From assembly GCF_024809975.1 (NCBI RefSeq), contig NZ_JANUDY010000009.1:186001-250000 (forward strand): a stretch of DNA of 64,000 nt, given 5' to 3'. Positions 47,830 through 55,861 of this stretch are shown here, piece after piece (position 1 is the first letter of the stretch; the number at the start of each line of letters is the position of its first letter). A program made the position numbers and the translations under genes. This stretch comes from Comamonas sp. BIGb0152. GTDB lineage: Bacteria > Pseudomonadota > Gammaproteobacteria > Burkholderiales > Burkholderiaceae_C. The notes under the pieces were generated by a model. That model was given only the letters and a program-made list of their open reading frames with translations, did not search any database and had not been told where the DNA came from.

Positions 47830-48514
47830 CGGGTGTGCCGGGTTTGAGCAGGTAGCCCAGGCCGCGCAAGGTCATCAGCTGCATGCTGGTGGGCGCCAGT
47901 TTTTTGCGCAAGCGGTAGGCTACCACTTCCACCGCTTCGAGCTGCACATCGCTCTCCCCGGCAAAGACGGCGCTGAAGAGGCGTTCCTTGGTCACCGCCT
48001 GGCCCATGGACTGGCTCAGCACCCGCAAGAAGGCCACCTCGCGCGGTGTCAGCTCGAACAAGCTGCCTTGCCAGTAAAACGATTCGGAGGCCTTGTCGTA
48101 GCGCAGCGCCATGCCCGGGGGCGCCGCCGGCGCGCTGGTCTCGCCCGCCTGGGGCTGGGCGCGCCGCACCAGCGCGCGGATGCGTGCTTCGAGCTCATCG
48201 AGATCAAAGGGCTTGGCCAGGTAGTCGTCGGCGCCCGAGTTCAGGCCCAGAATGCGGTCGCCCACGGTGCCGCGTGCCGTCAGTATCAAGGTGGGGGTGC
48301 CCAGGCCTTCGCTGCGCGCTTTGGCGATGATCTCCAGCCCGTCCATCGTGGGCAGGCTCAGATCCAGCACCACCACATCGGGCGCCAGCTTGCGCCAGGC
48401 TGGCAGGGCTGCGCCGCCATCGGTGATGGGGGTCACTTCCATGCCGCGCCGGCGCAAAGTGCGCTGCAAGGTGGTCTGCATGGTGGGGTCGTCTTCGATC
48501 AGCAAGAGGTGCAT
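47819..48514 (-). CDS. tctD: Response regulator TctD (OmpR/PhoB family)
   Basis: Transcriptional activator of the tricarboxylate transporter. The receiver domain has E7-D8-D9, the phosphorylation site D51 (VVVLDLSLPTMDG) and K100 or so in ADDYLAKPFDLDELEAR. The winged-helix effector domain includes TPREVAFLRVL and LEAVEVVAYRLRKKL. The start MHLLLIEDD gives 231 aa; six upstream codons are possible but unneeded. Three direct repeats 60-90 nt upstream of its start are candidate binding sites. Confidence 0.93.
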   Translation of the reverse strand: MHLLLIEDDPTMQTTLQRTLRRRGMEVTPITDGGAALPAWRKLAPDVVVLDLSLPTMDGLEIIAKARSEGLGTPTLILTARGTVGDRILGLNSGADDYLAKPFDLDELEARIRALVRRAQPQAGETSAPAAPPGMALRYDKASESFYWQGSLFELTPREVAFLRVLSQSMGQAVTKERLFSAVFAGESDVQLEAVEVVAYRLRKKLAPTSMQLMTLRGLGYLLKPGTPDVA

Positions 48515-48574
48515 GGCCGAAGTTTGCACCAATTGGCGGGCCGCCCGAGGCCTGGTGTTTTCCCTAGATATCGG

Positions 48575-48602
48575 ACAGCTGGCTGACAGCCATTTGACAG
48601 CT
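48575..48602. promoter_or_regulatory. Three 11-bp-spaced GACAGC direct repeats between tctD and tctC
   Basis: GACAGC occurs at 48575-48580, 48586-48591 and 48597-48602, each exactly 11 bp apart. Phased repeats of this kind are the usual target of OmpR/PhoB-family dimers. On the minus strand they read CTGTCA, CTGTCA, CTGTCC, resembling a Pho box. TTGACA at 48595-48600 may double as a -35 for tctC. Confidence 0.65.
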
Positions 48603-48648
48603 AGGGCGGCGATGATTCAAGCACTAACAACACAATCAGGAGACAAGC

Positions 48649-49608
48649 ATGCGCCGTGATGCATTCCTCAAATCCATGCTGGCTTTGGCCGCTGCCGGTA
48701 CCTTGCCGATGCAGGCCCAAGCGGCTACCAACCTCAAGATGCTGCTGCCCGCCAACCCCGGTGGCGGCTGGGACACCACCGGCCGCGCGCTGGGCAAAGC
48801 CTTGCAGGATGCGGGTGTGGCGGGCTCGGTGACCTATGACAACAAGGGTGGTGCGGCCGGCGCCATTGGCCTGGCCCAGTTCGTCAACGGCAGCAAGGGC
48901 GATCCCAACGCGATGATGGTGATGGGTGCGGTCATGCTGGGCGGCATCATCACCGGCAAGCCGCCGGTCGATCTGAACCAGGCCACGCCGCTGGCGCGCC
49001 TGACCAGCGAATACAACGTGTTCGTGCTGCCTGCCAACTCGCCCTACAAGAACATGGCCGAGGTGGTAGCACAGCTCAAGAAGGACCCGGGCTCGATCAA
49101 ATGGGGCGGCGGCTCGCGCGGCTCCACCGAGCACATTGCTGCGGCCATGATTGCCCGTGCCGTGGGTGTGGACCCGGCCAAGATCAACTACGTGGCCTTC
49201 CGGGGCGGCGGTGAGGCGATTGCCGCCGTGCTGGGCGGCAACGTCACCGTTGGCGGCAGCGGCTTTAGCGAGTTTGCCGAGTACATTGCCACCGGCAAGA
49301 TGCGCCCGATCGCGGTAACCTCGGCCCAGCGCCTGGAGGGCTCGAGCGTGCCCACGCTCAAGGAGCAGGGCATTGATGTGGAAATCGGCAACTGGCGCGG
49401 CGTTTATGGCGCGCCTGGCATCTCGGCCGACCAGCGCGCGCAGCTGATCGGCATGCTGGAAAAGGCCACCAAGAGCAACAGCTGGGCCGAATCGATGAAG
49501 AAGAACGACTGGACCTCGGCCTGGTTGGCTGGCGATGCGTTCAGCCAGTTCGTCACCGCCGAGTTCGCCAATCTCAAAGACACCATGACCCGCGCAGGCA
49601 TGGTCTAA
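48649..49608 (+). CDS. tctC: Tricarboxylate transporter periplasmic binding protein TctC
   Basis: Solute-binding protein of the Bug/TctC family, 319 aa. The Sec signal peptide MRRDAFLKSMLALAAAGTLP is likely cut after AQA. The mature N-terminus NLKMLLPANPGGGWDTTGRA holds the carboxylate-binding PANPGGGWD segment. AGGAGA lies before the ATG. It delivers a tri- or dicarboxylate, probably citrate, to TctAB. It is first in tctCBA and is separated from tctB by 154 nt with two hairpins. Confidence 0.95.
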   Translation: MRRDAFLKSMLALAAAGTLPMQAQAATNLKMLLPANPGGGWDTTGRALGKALQDAGVAGSVTYDNKGGAAGAIGLAQFVNGSKGDPNAMMVMGAVMLGGIITGKPPVDLNQATPLARLTSEYNVFVLPANSPYKNMAEVVAQLKKDPGSIKWGGGSRGSTEHIAAAMIARAVGVDPAKINYVAFRGGGEAIAAVLGGNVTVGGSGFSEFAEYIATGKMRPIAVTSAQRLEGSSVPTLKEQGIDVEIGNWRGVYGAPGISADQRAQLIGMLEKATKSNSWAESMKKNDWTSAWLAGDAFSQFVTAEFANLKDTMTRAGMV

Positions 49609-49616
49609 GCGCGGCA

Positions 49617-49640
49617 GGCATGGCCCTTGGCGGCCATGCC
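49617..49640 (+). repeat. Hairpin between tctC and tctB
   Basis: GGCATGGCC-CTTGGC-GGCCATGCC is a perfect 9-bp stem with no T tail. A second, weaker hairpin (ACCGG/CCGGT) lies at about 49679-49694. Such structures often protect the abundant binding-protein mRNA from decay. Confidence 0.55.
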
Positions 49641-49762
49641 CCGCGCGTTGCGCTCCCTGTAACTACCCGCCTGAGGTACCGGCTTGGCCCGGTGCCTGGC
49701 TGGGCTGTTGCCGCCCGCAGGGCGGCGAGGGACGCCACGGACATCTTTTCAGGAGTTTCGAC

Positions 49763-50350
49763 ATGAGCAACACCGCAGATTCTTCGGGGCCGGGCGCCAA
49801 AGGCGCAGCTGCGCCGGCGCAGGAGGCCGCGTTTGAGCAGGCCCACACGCCGCGCACCACCTCCCAGCTGCTGGTCGGCATTGCCGTTTTGGTGATCGCC
49901 GGGCTGCTGTCCTGGGGGGCTGTGCACATTCCTTCGCAAGCCGGTTACAGCGGCGTGGGGCCTGATTTTCTGCCCTGGCTGTCGGCCAGTGTGCTGGGCC
50001 TGTGCGGTATCTGGCTGTGCTGGGAGGCGCTGAGCGGTGGCTTTCACCACCTGGATGCGCCCGATGGCGCGCAAAAAGGTGACTGGGGTGCGCTCACCTG
50101 GGTGTGCGCGGGGCTGCTGAGCAGCGCGGCGCTGATCACCAGCTTGGGCTTCATCCTCAGCTGCAGCTTGTGCTATGTGCTGGCCACGCAAGGGCTGCGC
50201 CGTGCCACTGGCCAAACCCATGCGGGCTCCTTCAAGACCATGGGCAAGGACCTGGCGACGGGCTTGCTGATTTCTGCGCCCGTGTTCTGGGCCTTTACCC
50301 AGTTCCTGGCCATCAATTTGCCCGGGCTGACCGAGACAGGGTGGCTGTGA
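49763..50350 (+). CDS. tctB: Tricarboxylate transporter small membrane subunit TctB
   Basis: A 195-aa membrane protein with four hydrophobic helices: about 34-54, 70-88, 112-135 and 165-185. The first is [20 protein letters not shown] and the [12 protein letters not shown] segment is the TctB signature. AGGAG lies upstream of the ATG. Its TGA stop overlaps the first base of the tctA start (TGATG), indicating coupled translation. Confidence 0.93.
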   Translation: MSNTADSSGPGAKGAAAPAQEAAFEQAHTPRTTSQLLVGIAVLVIAGLLSWGAVHIPSQAGYSGVGPDFLPWLSASVLGLCGIWLCWEALSGGFHHLDAPDGAQKGDWGALTWVCAGLLSSAALITSLGFILSCSLCYVLATQGLRRATGQTHAGSFKTMGKDLATGLLISAPVFWAFTQFLAINLPGLTETGWL

Positions 50351-51864
50351 TGGATATTTTCAATGCACTGATTCAAGGCTTCATGACGGCGGCCACGCCG
50401 GTGAACCTGCTCTGGGCGCTGGTAGGCTGCGCCTTGGGCACAGCGGTGGGCGTGCTGCCCGGCATCGGCCCCGCCGTGGCGGTGGCCATGCTGCTGCCAA
50501 TCACGGCCAAGGTCGAAGTGACCGCGTCGATGATCTTCTTTGCCGGCATCTACTACGGCGCCATGTATGGCGGCTCCACCACCTCGATCCTGCTCAACAC
50601 CCCGGGTGAGACGGCAAGCATGGTGACGGCGATGGAGGGCAACAAGATGGCCAAGAGCGGGCGCGCCGGCGCGGCCTTGGCGACCTCGGCCATCGGCTCT
50701 TTTGTCGCCGGCACGATTGCCACCGTGGTGGTCACCTTGTTTGCCCCGGCCGTGGCCGAGTTTGCCGTGCGCCTGGGCCCGCCTGAGTACTTCATGCTGA
50801 TGGTGCTGGCCTTTACCACCGTGAGTGCGGTGCTGGGCAAAAGCAGCCTGCGCGGGTTGACCGCCTTGTTCCTGGGCCTGGCCGTGGGCTGCATCGGCAT
50901 GGACCAGATCACCGGTGCTGCGCGCTACACCATGGGCAAGCCCGAGCTGCTCGATGGCATCGACATCGTGCTGGTAGCGGTGGGCCTGTTTGCGGTAGCC
51001 GAGGTGCTGTACTTTGCGCTGTACGAGGCCAAGACCCGCGACACCCAGAACACCATGGGCCGCGTACACATGACGCGCCGTGACTGGAAGCGCTCGGTGC
51101 CCGCCTGGATCCGTGGCACGATCATTGGTACGCCGTTTGGCTGCATCCCTGCCGGCGGCACGGAGATACCGACCTTTTTGAGCTACGCGGCCGAGAAAAA
51201 GCTGGCCAAGGGCGAGGACAAGGCCGAGTTTGGCAGCACCGGTGCCATCGAAGGCGTGGCCGGCCCCGAGGCGGCCAACAATGCCACGGTGACGGCGGCG
51301 CTGATTCCCTTGCTGACCCTGGGCATTCCCACCAGCAATACCACCGCCGTCTTGCTCGGCGCGTTCCAGAACTACGGCATCAACCCCGGCCCGCAGCTGT
51401 TTACCAGCTCGGCCACGCTGGTATGGGCGCTGATTGCCTCGCTCTATATCGGCAATGTGATGCTGCTGGTGCTGAACCTGCCGATGGTGGGCATGTGGGT
51501 CAAGCTGCTCAAGATCCCCAAGCCGCAGCTGTATGCCGGCATTCTGATCTTCGCCACCGTCGGCGCCTATGGCATGCGCCAGAGCACTTTCGATCTGTTC
51601 CTGCTGCTGGGCATTGGCGTGCTGGGCGTGGTGATGCGGCGCTTTGACTTCCCCACCGCGCCGGTGGTGGTGGGCATGATCCTGGGCCCGCTGGCCGAGG
51701 CGCAGATGCGCAATGCGGTTGCCATTGGCGAAGGCAGCTGGACCATCTTCCTGCAGCGCCCCATGTCGCTGACCCTGATCATCATCGTGCTGGCCGTGCT
51801 CATCGTGCCCCGGGTGCTGAAATGGATGGGCAACCGCAAGGCGGCGCAGACAGCGGCAGCCTGA
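50350..51864 (+). CDS. tctA: Tricarboxylate transporter large membrane subunit TctA
   Basis: A 504-aa permease with about 12 helices. Family hallmarks are [58 protein letters not shown], and the second copy [20 protein letters not shown] with [11 protein letters not shown]. The start [14 protein letters not shown] was chosen over upstream in-frame codons that lie inside tctB. A terminator follows. Confidence 0.96.
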   Translation: MDIFNALIQGFMTAATPVNLLWALVGCALGTAVGVLPGIGPAVAVAMLLPITAKVEVTASMIFFAGIYYGAMYGGSTTSILLNTPGETASMVTAMEGNKMAKSGRAGAALATSAIGSFVAGTIATVVVTLFAPAVAEFAVRLGPPEYFMLMVLAFTTVSAVLGKSSLRGLTALFLGLAVGCIGMDQITGAARYTMGKPELLDGIDIVLVAVGLFAVAEVLYFALYEAKTRDTQNTMGRVHMTRRDWKRSVPAWIRGTIIGTPFGCIPAGGTEIPTFLSYAAEKKLAKGEDKAEFGSTGAIEGVAGPEAANNATVTAALIPLLTLGIPTSNTTAVLLGAFQNYGINPGPQLFTSSATLVWALIASLYIGNVMLLVLNLPMVGMWVKLLKIPKPQLYAGILIFATVGAYGMRQSTFDLFLLLGIGVLGVVMRRFDFPTAPVVVGMILGPLAEAQMRNAVAIGEGSWTIFLQRPMSLTLIIIVLAVLIVPRVLKWMGNRKAAQTAAA

Positions 51865-51894
51865 TCCGCATCGGATTCAACGCATCCTTCTCTT

Positions 51895-51919
51895 GGCACC
51901 CTGCGGGGTGCCTTTTTTT
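51895..51919 (+). terminator. Terminator of tctCBA
   Basis: GGCACCC-TGCG-GGGTGCC followed by seven T, 30 nt after the tctA stop. Confidence 0.93.
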
Positions 51920-52058
51920 GCGTTTTTTGGGGGCCAGTCGTTCCAGTGCTGCAACAGTGTATTGCCCATTTGCGGGCTAGGCAGTGGCTCGCCCATGGCC
52001 TAACATCCCAGGATCAAAAACTGGCGCTGCCACGGCAGCATGTGAACGGCTTGTATTC

Positions 52059-53006
52059 ATGGATTTCATTGTTGCCCTGGTGCGCGAATACGGTGTTGGC
52101 ATCGTCTTTCTCAATGTGCTGATCGAGCAGTTGGGCGCGCCCATCCCCGCCTATCCGGTGCTAATGGTCACCGGGGCCATCCATGGCCATTCGCTGGCCC
52201 AGCAGTGGCTGCTGATTGCTGTGGCGGTGCTGGCGGCACTGATCGCAGATGGCGTCTGGTATGCGCTGGGGCGGCGCTATGGTCGGCGGGTGCTGGCCAG
52301 GGTCTGCAAGATTTCGCTCTCGCCCGATTCCTGCGTGCAGAACACCGAGTCGCTCTACGGGCGCTGGGGCGCCAAGTCGCTGCTGATTGCCAAGTTTGTG
52401 CCCGGCTTTGCATCGATTGCCAGCGCGCTGGCAGGGGCCGTGGGCACATCGCCCGCACGCTTTGTGCTGTTTGATGGCCTGGGGGCTTTGTTATGGGTGG
52501 GCTCGGCGGTGCTGCTGGGCGGCCTGTTCAGCTCCACTGTGGAAGACCTGCTGGCCGTGCTCGCGCAATTGGGCCAGTGGGGCTTGCTGCTGCTGGGGCT
52601 GGCGTTTGCCGTTTTTATTGCGCGGCGCTGGTGGAGCCGGCGCCAGATGATCCGCTCATTGCGGATGGAGCGGCTGACGGTCGATGAGCTCAATGGCATG
52701 CTGGACAGCGGCGATCTGCCCGTCATCCTGGATGTGCGTGCGGCTGCTGCATTTGCGGCCTCGCACATCCCCGGCGCGCACTCCTATGACCCGCATGCCA
52801 AGGGTGCGCGACTGCCGGCTATCGATCCTGAGGCCTCGGTGATCGTCTACTGCGCCTGCCCCAACGAGGTATCGGCTGCGCGCATTGCCCAGCTGCTGCG
52901 CCGCGCGGGGGTCGCCCGGGTGCGGCCGCTGCTGGGCGGTATCGATGCCTGGATGGATGCGGGCTACCAGGTGCATGGCGGCGCCGCCGCTACCCCTGCT
53001 TTATAG
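52059..53006 (+). CDS. DedA-rhodanese fusion protein
   Basis: A 315-aa fusion. Residues 1-190 are a DedA/VTT membrane domain (LNVLIEQLGAPIPAYPVLMV, then the RFVPG-like KFVPGFASIASALAG). Residues 205-305 form a cytoplasmic rhodanese domain (LPVILDVRAAAAFAASHIPG) with candidate active cysteine C265 in VIVYCACPNEVSA. The second cysteine, C267, lies in the active loop. DedA proteins are half-transporters linked to membrane lipid and proton homeostasis; the added sulfurtransferase may process a sulfur compound at the inner face. Its last six bases overlap the antiporter gene. Confidence 0.88.
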   Translation: MDFIVALVREYGVGIVFLNVLIEQLGAPIPAYPVLMVTGAIHGHSLAQQWLLIAVAVLAALIADGVWYALGRRYGRRVLARVCKISLSPDSCVQNTESLYGRWGAKSLLIAKFVPGFASIASALAGAVGTSPARFVLFDGLGALLWVGSAVLLGGLFSSTVEDLLAVLAQLGQWGLLLLGLAFAVFIARRWWSRRQMIRSLRMERLTVDELNGMLDSGDLPVILDVRAAAAFAASHIPGAHSYDPHAKGARLPAIDPEASVIVYCACPNEVSAARIAQLLRRAGVARVRPLLGGIDAWMDAGYQVHGGAAATPAL

Positions 53007-54248
53007 GCAGAGAAAGGCCAGCGCAGCGATGGCGGTGGGCAGCAAGGCACCCAGCAGCAAGCCGCCAATGCTGATGGAGGCATTGCTGAAACCCTGCTTG
53101 AGCAAAGCCACGCCAGCGGGGTTGGGGGCATTGGCGATCACGGTCAAGCCGCCACCCGCCACGGCGCCGGCCATCAGCATGTACTTGGCCGCATCGCTCA
53201 TGCCCTCGATCTGGGAGCCCAGGTAGGTGAGGGCGGCATTGTCGGTAATGGCCGTCAGGCCCAGCGCACCAAAGAACAGCACCAGCGGTGACATGCTGGC
53301 CACCAGCGGCTGCAGCCACCAGCTTTGCAGACCGCCCAGCACCACCAGACCGGCCAGGAAAAAGCCCACCAGCAGCGCCTCTTTGAGAATCAGCGGGCTT
53401 TGGTATTGGGCATAGGCATGGGTGTAGCCCAGAAACATCAGGAACACCGCCAGGAAGAGCACCGGGTGGTGGGCCAGCACGACCACGGCTGCCAGCAAGG
53501 CCGCATGCACGGCCACCACGCCAAAAGGCACGCGAGCCTGCGCCTGCGTGGTCTGCGGCATGTCGACCAGATGGCGGCGCATGAACCAGGTGGCAATGCT
53601 GGCATTGATCAGCACCGCAATCACGGCTTTCCAGCCAAACTGGCTGAGCATAAAGGCGCTGTCCCAGCCCCAGGTTGCTGCCACCATCAGCACCGGCGGC
53701 GCGGCGTAGGAGGTGAGGGTGCCGCCAATGGAGATATTGACGAACAGCACGCCCAAGGCCAGGTACTTGATACGGGTGGGCATCTGCTGCGTAAACACCA
53801 GCGGTGCCAGGGTCAGCGCGGCAATCGTCATCGCTGCAGGCTCGGTGATCAGCGAGCCCATCAGCGGCACGGCGGCCAGGCCCAGCCAGGCCAGGCTCAG
53901 GGCTACGGGCAGCGGCGTGGCACCGGCCATGGCCGCCAGCAGGCGCTGCACCGTCAGCACAATCGGCCGCGATGCCGCCATCACCATGACGACAAAAACA
54001 AACAGGGGTTCGGTGTAGTTGCGCGATTCGGCGTAGTCAACGGCCTGTGCCGGGCCGCTGGCCAAGGCCATGACTGCGATCAGCACCATGGCCCAGAAGC
54101 CAAAGACAATCTCGACCTCGCCCAGCAGATGGAAAACGCCGGCATGGCGTGGGTAGCGGTGCGAGAGGCGCTCGAATTGCTTGGCCAAAAAAGTGTGGAG
54201 CAGCGCGATGGCAAAAATGCCAGCCGCCAGATACTCAATGGAAAACAT
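53001..54248 (-). CDS. Putative Na+/H+ antiporter
   Basis: A 415-aa polytopic membrane protein with about 11-12 hydrophobic helices. It matches the putative Na+/H+ antiporter family related to the NhaD/ion-transporter superfamily. Supporting features are SLITEPAAMTIAALTLAPLV, VNISIGGTLTSYAAPPVLMV, and GLTAITDNAALTYLGSQIEG, where acidic and polar residues break helices as in ion-binding sites, and GGGLTVIANAPNPAG near the end. Transport specificity is inferred from the family only. Two palindromic repeats lie upstream of the start. Confidence 0.85.
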   Translation of the reverse strand: MFSIEYLAAGIFAIALLHTFLAKQFERLSHRYPRHAGVFHLLGEVEIVFGFWAMVLIAVMALASGPAQAVDYAESRNYTEPLFVFVVMVMAASRPIVLTVQRLLAAMAGATPLPVALSLAWLGLAAVPLMGSLITEPAAMTIAALTLAPLVFTQQMPTRIKYLALGVLFVNISIGGTLTSYAAPPVLMVAATWGWDSAFMLSQFGWKAVIAVLINASIATWFMRRHLVDMPQTTQAQARVPFGVVAVHAALLAAVVVLAHHPVLFLAVFLMFLGYTHAYAQYQSPLILKEALLVGFFLAGLVVLGGLQSWWLQPLVASMSPLVLFFGALGLTAITDNAALTYLGSQIEGMSDAAKYMLMAGAVAGGGLTVIANAPNPAGVALLKQGFSNASISIGGLLLGALLPTAIAALAFLCL

Positions 54249-54268
54249 GGTGTGCTTTCAACAGAAGC

Positions 54269-54340
54269 ATGCAAAGGTTTGCAAGCAACCAGACGCAGAC
54301 TATCGTGCCAGCGTCCCGTATGCAAGCCTTTGCAGGCAAC
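54269..54340. promoter_or_regulatory. Two 21-bp near-identical palindromic repeats upstream of the antiporter gene
   Basis: Copies at 54269-54289 and 54320-54340 share 17 of 21 bases (ATGCAA-N3-TTTGCA-N-GCAAC). Each contains a dyad: TGCAAAGGTTTGCA and TGCAAGCCTTTGCA. They start 51 bp apart, close to five helical turns, and the first is 21 nt from the start codon. The remainder of 54249-54532 has no gene. Confidence 0.55.
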
Positions 54341-54532
54341 AGGGTTCCAGCGAGGCGGCCCGACCTTCGCTTACAACCTGCCGCTACACCCTATGTGACG
54401 ACACCCAAGCCTTCCATTTTACAAAAAAATAATCAGATATGGGTTTTCAATGTCTTTTAGCAGGCCCGGAACGGGCATGGGGCAGGCCGTGCGCAGGCAC
54501 TGTGAAGGCGCTGGGAAGGCAGTGGGCCGGCA

Positions 54533-55576
54533 TCAGGACGGCGGGTTGCGCCGTTTGCTTCTGAGCCACAGCGCCGCGATCAGCGAGAACAGCACGATCA
54601 CGCCAACCAGCAGCCAAAAGCCCAGGGGGTCCTGGCTGAGCGGAATGCCGCCGACATTCATGCCAAACAGGCCGGCCATCATGTTCACCGGCAGGGCCAG
54701 CACGGTGATCATGGTTAAGGTGTAGAGCGAGCGGTTGGTGTCCTCGTTGGTGCCGGCGGCGATCTCTTCTTGCAGCAGCTTGATGCGCTCTTCGAGCGAC
54801 TGCATGTCGCGCAAAAAGACGGAGAACTCCTCGCTGGCCGCGCGCAGTGCATGCAGGTCCTCGTCGCGCATCCACTGCGGTGGCGTTTGCAGCAGGCGGA
54901 ACATGGCCGATGGCTCGGGCGCGAGCAGGCGCTTCAAGCGCACCAGCAGGCGGCGCAACACGCCCAGCTGGCGGGGCCGCATGTGGGTGCGGCCGCTCAG
55001 CATGGTGTCTTCGACCTGGTCCACGCGCTGGGTCACATCGCGCACGATGCGTACCAGCACATCGGCTTGGGCGCGCAGCAAGCGCTCCAGCAGCTGGGGG
55101 CTGGATTCGGGCGTATCGCCCTGGCGTATTTGCTGGCGCAGCGCATCGACCGAGCGCAGCGGGTGGGCCCGCGCCGAGATCACCCACTGCGGCGAGGCCT
55201 GGATCCACATGGTGTGGATGTCGCTGGATTCGAAATGGAAATCGAAGTCGATGTCATTGATGACGGCCAGTAGCGCGTCATCCATGCGCTCGATGCGGGT
55301 GGAGGCCAGGCCATCGCGCATGGCCTCGAAGTACTGCTCATCGAGCGCCGCATACTGCTGCAGCCAGCGCAGGCAGTGGGCATGGGAGAGGTTGAAATGC
55401 AGCCAGACAAAGCCGCTGCTGCTGGGCGGCGCGGCCAGCCAGGCCTGCGCCTGCTCGGCCGTCAGCGCGGTAGCCGGGCCAGCGCCGTCAAAGGCATAGC
55501 CCCAGATGAGGCCGCTGTTGTCATGGGGGGAGACCAGCGGAGCCGTATCGGCCCCCCGCGGCAAGGGTTCAGTCAA
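54533..55576 (-). CDS. CorA-family divalent cation transporter, ZntB type
   Basis: A 347-aa CorA-like protein: soluble N-terminal domain with WLHFNLSHAHCLRWLQ, a long helical stalk (about 165-270), and two C-terminal membrane helices. The pore signature GMN is present in MAGLFGMNVGGIPL. The overall pattern fits ZntB, which exports or imports zinc, more than the Mg2+ CorA. The start is a TTG with GGAG seven bases upstream; no ATG is available before residue 80. Confidence 0.88.
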   Translation of the reverse strand: MTEPLPRGADTAPLVSPHDNSGLIWGYAFDGAGPATALTAEQAQAWLAAPPSSSGFVWLHFNLSHAHCLRWLQQYAALDEQYFEAMRDGLASTRIERMDDALLAVINDIDFDFHFESSDIHTMWIQASPQWVISARAHPLRSVDALRQQIRQGDTPESSPQLLERLLRAQADVLVRIVRDVTQRVDQVEDTMLSGRTHMRPRQLGVLRRLLVRLKRLLAPEPSAMFRLLQTPPQWMRDEDLHALRAASEEFSVFLRDMQSLEERIKLLQEEIAAGTNEDTNRSLYTLTMITVLALPVNMMAGLFGMNVGGIPLSQDPLGFWLLVGVIVLFSLIAALWLRSKRRNPPS

Positions 55577-55681
55577 GATAGCACTCCGCGAACGGGCGGT
55601 AGCCCCTCGCCAAACCCCTTATTTTTGAGTGCGATAGTGACGTTTTAATGACAAGGCCATGACCTGCGCTGGGGCCCGCGC

Positions 55682-55846
55682 TCAGTCAGGCATCGAACAG
55701 TGGCCGCCGCTGGCATGCTGGCCCGAGCCGGCCGCAATCAGTGGCGCCTCGTAGCGCAGGTCAACGGGTTTGCTGTGGGCGTAGTCCCAGGCGATAAAGG
55801 CAACCAGCAGCACCCAGAACGTGCTGCGCAAAATGGTGGTGTTCAT
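55682..55846 (-). CDS. 54-aa membrane-anchored cysteine protein in the YeeE unit
   Basis: A short gene that automated calling could miss. It has AGGAG six bases before its ATG and begins 15 nt after the yeeE stop. The protein starts MNTTILRSTFWVLLVAFIAW: one hydrophobic helix (about 7-20) that could be an uncleaved anchor or signal peptide. About 30 polar residues follow, probably periplasmic, ending GSGQHASGGHCSMPD with a single cysteine, C50. No family is recognised. Its position after a sulfur transporter and a periplasmic rhodanese suggests a role in sulfur handling; this is inference. Confidence 0.72.
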   Translation of the reverse strand: MNTTILRSTFWVLLVAFIAWDYAHSKPVDLRYEAPLIAAGSGQHASGGHCSMPD

Positions 55847-55861
55847 GTGTGGCTCCTGCGC

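Noticed and set aside
48575-48602. The GACAGC triplet considered as a CRISPR-like or iteron array
   Set aside because: Units are only 6 bp with 5-bp gaps and three copies; the setting between a response regulator and its target fits a regulatory site.
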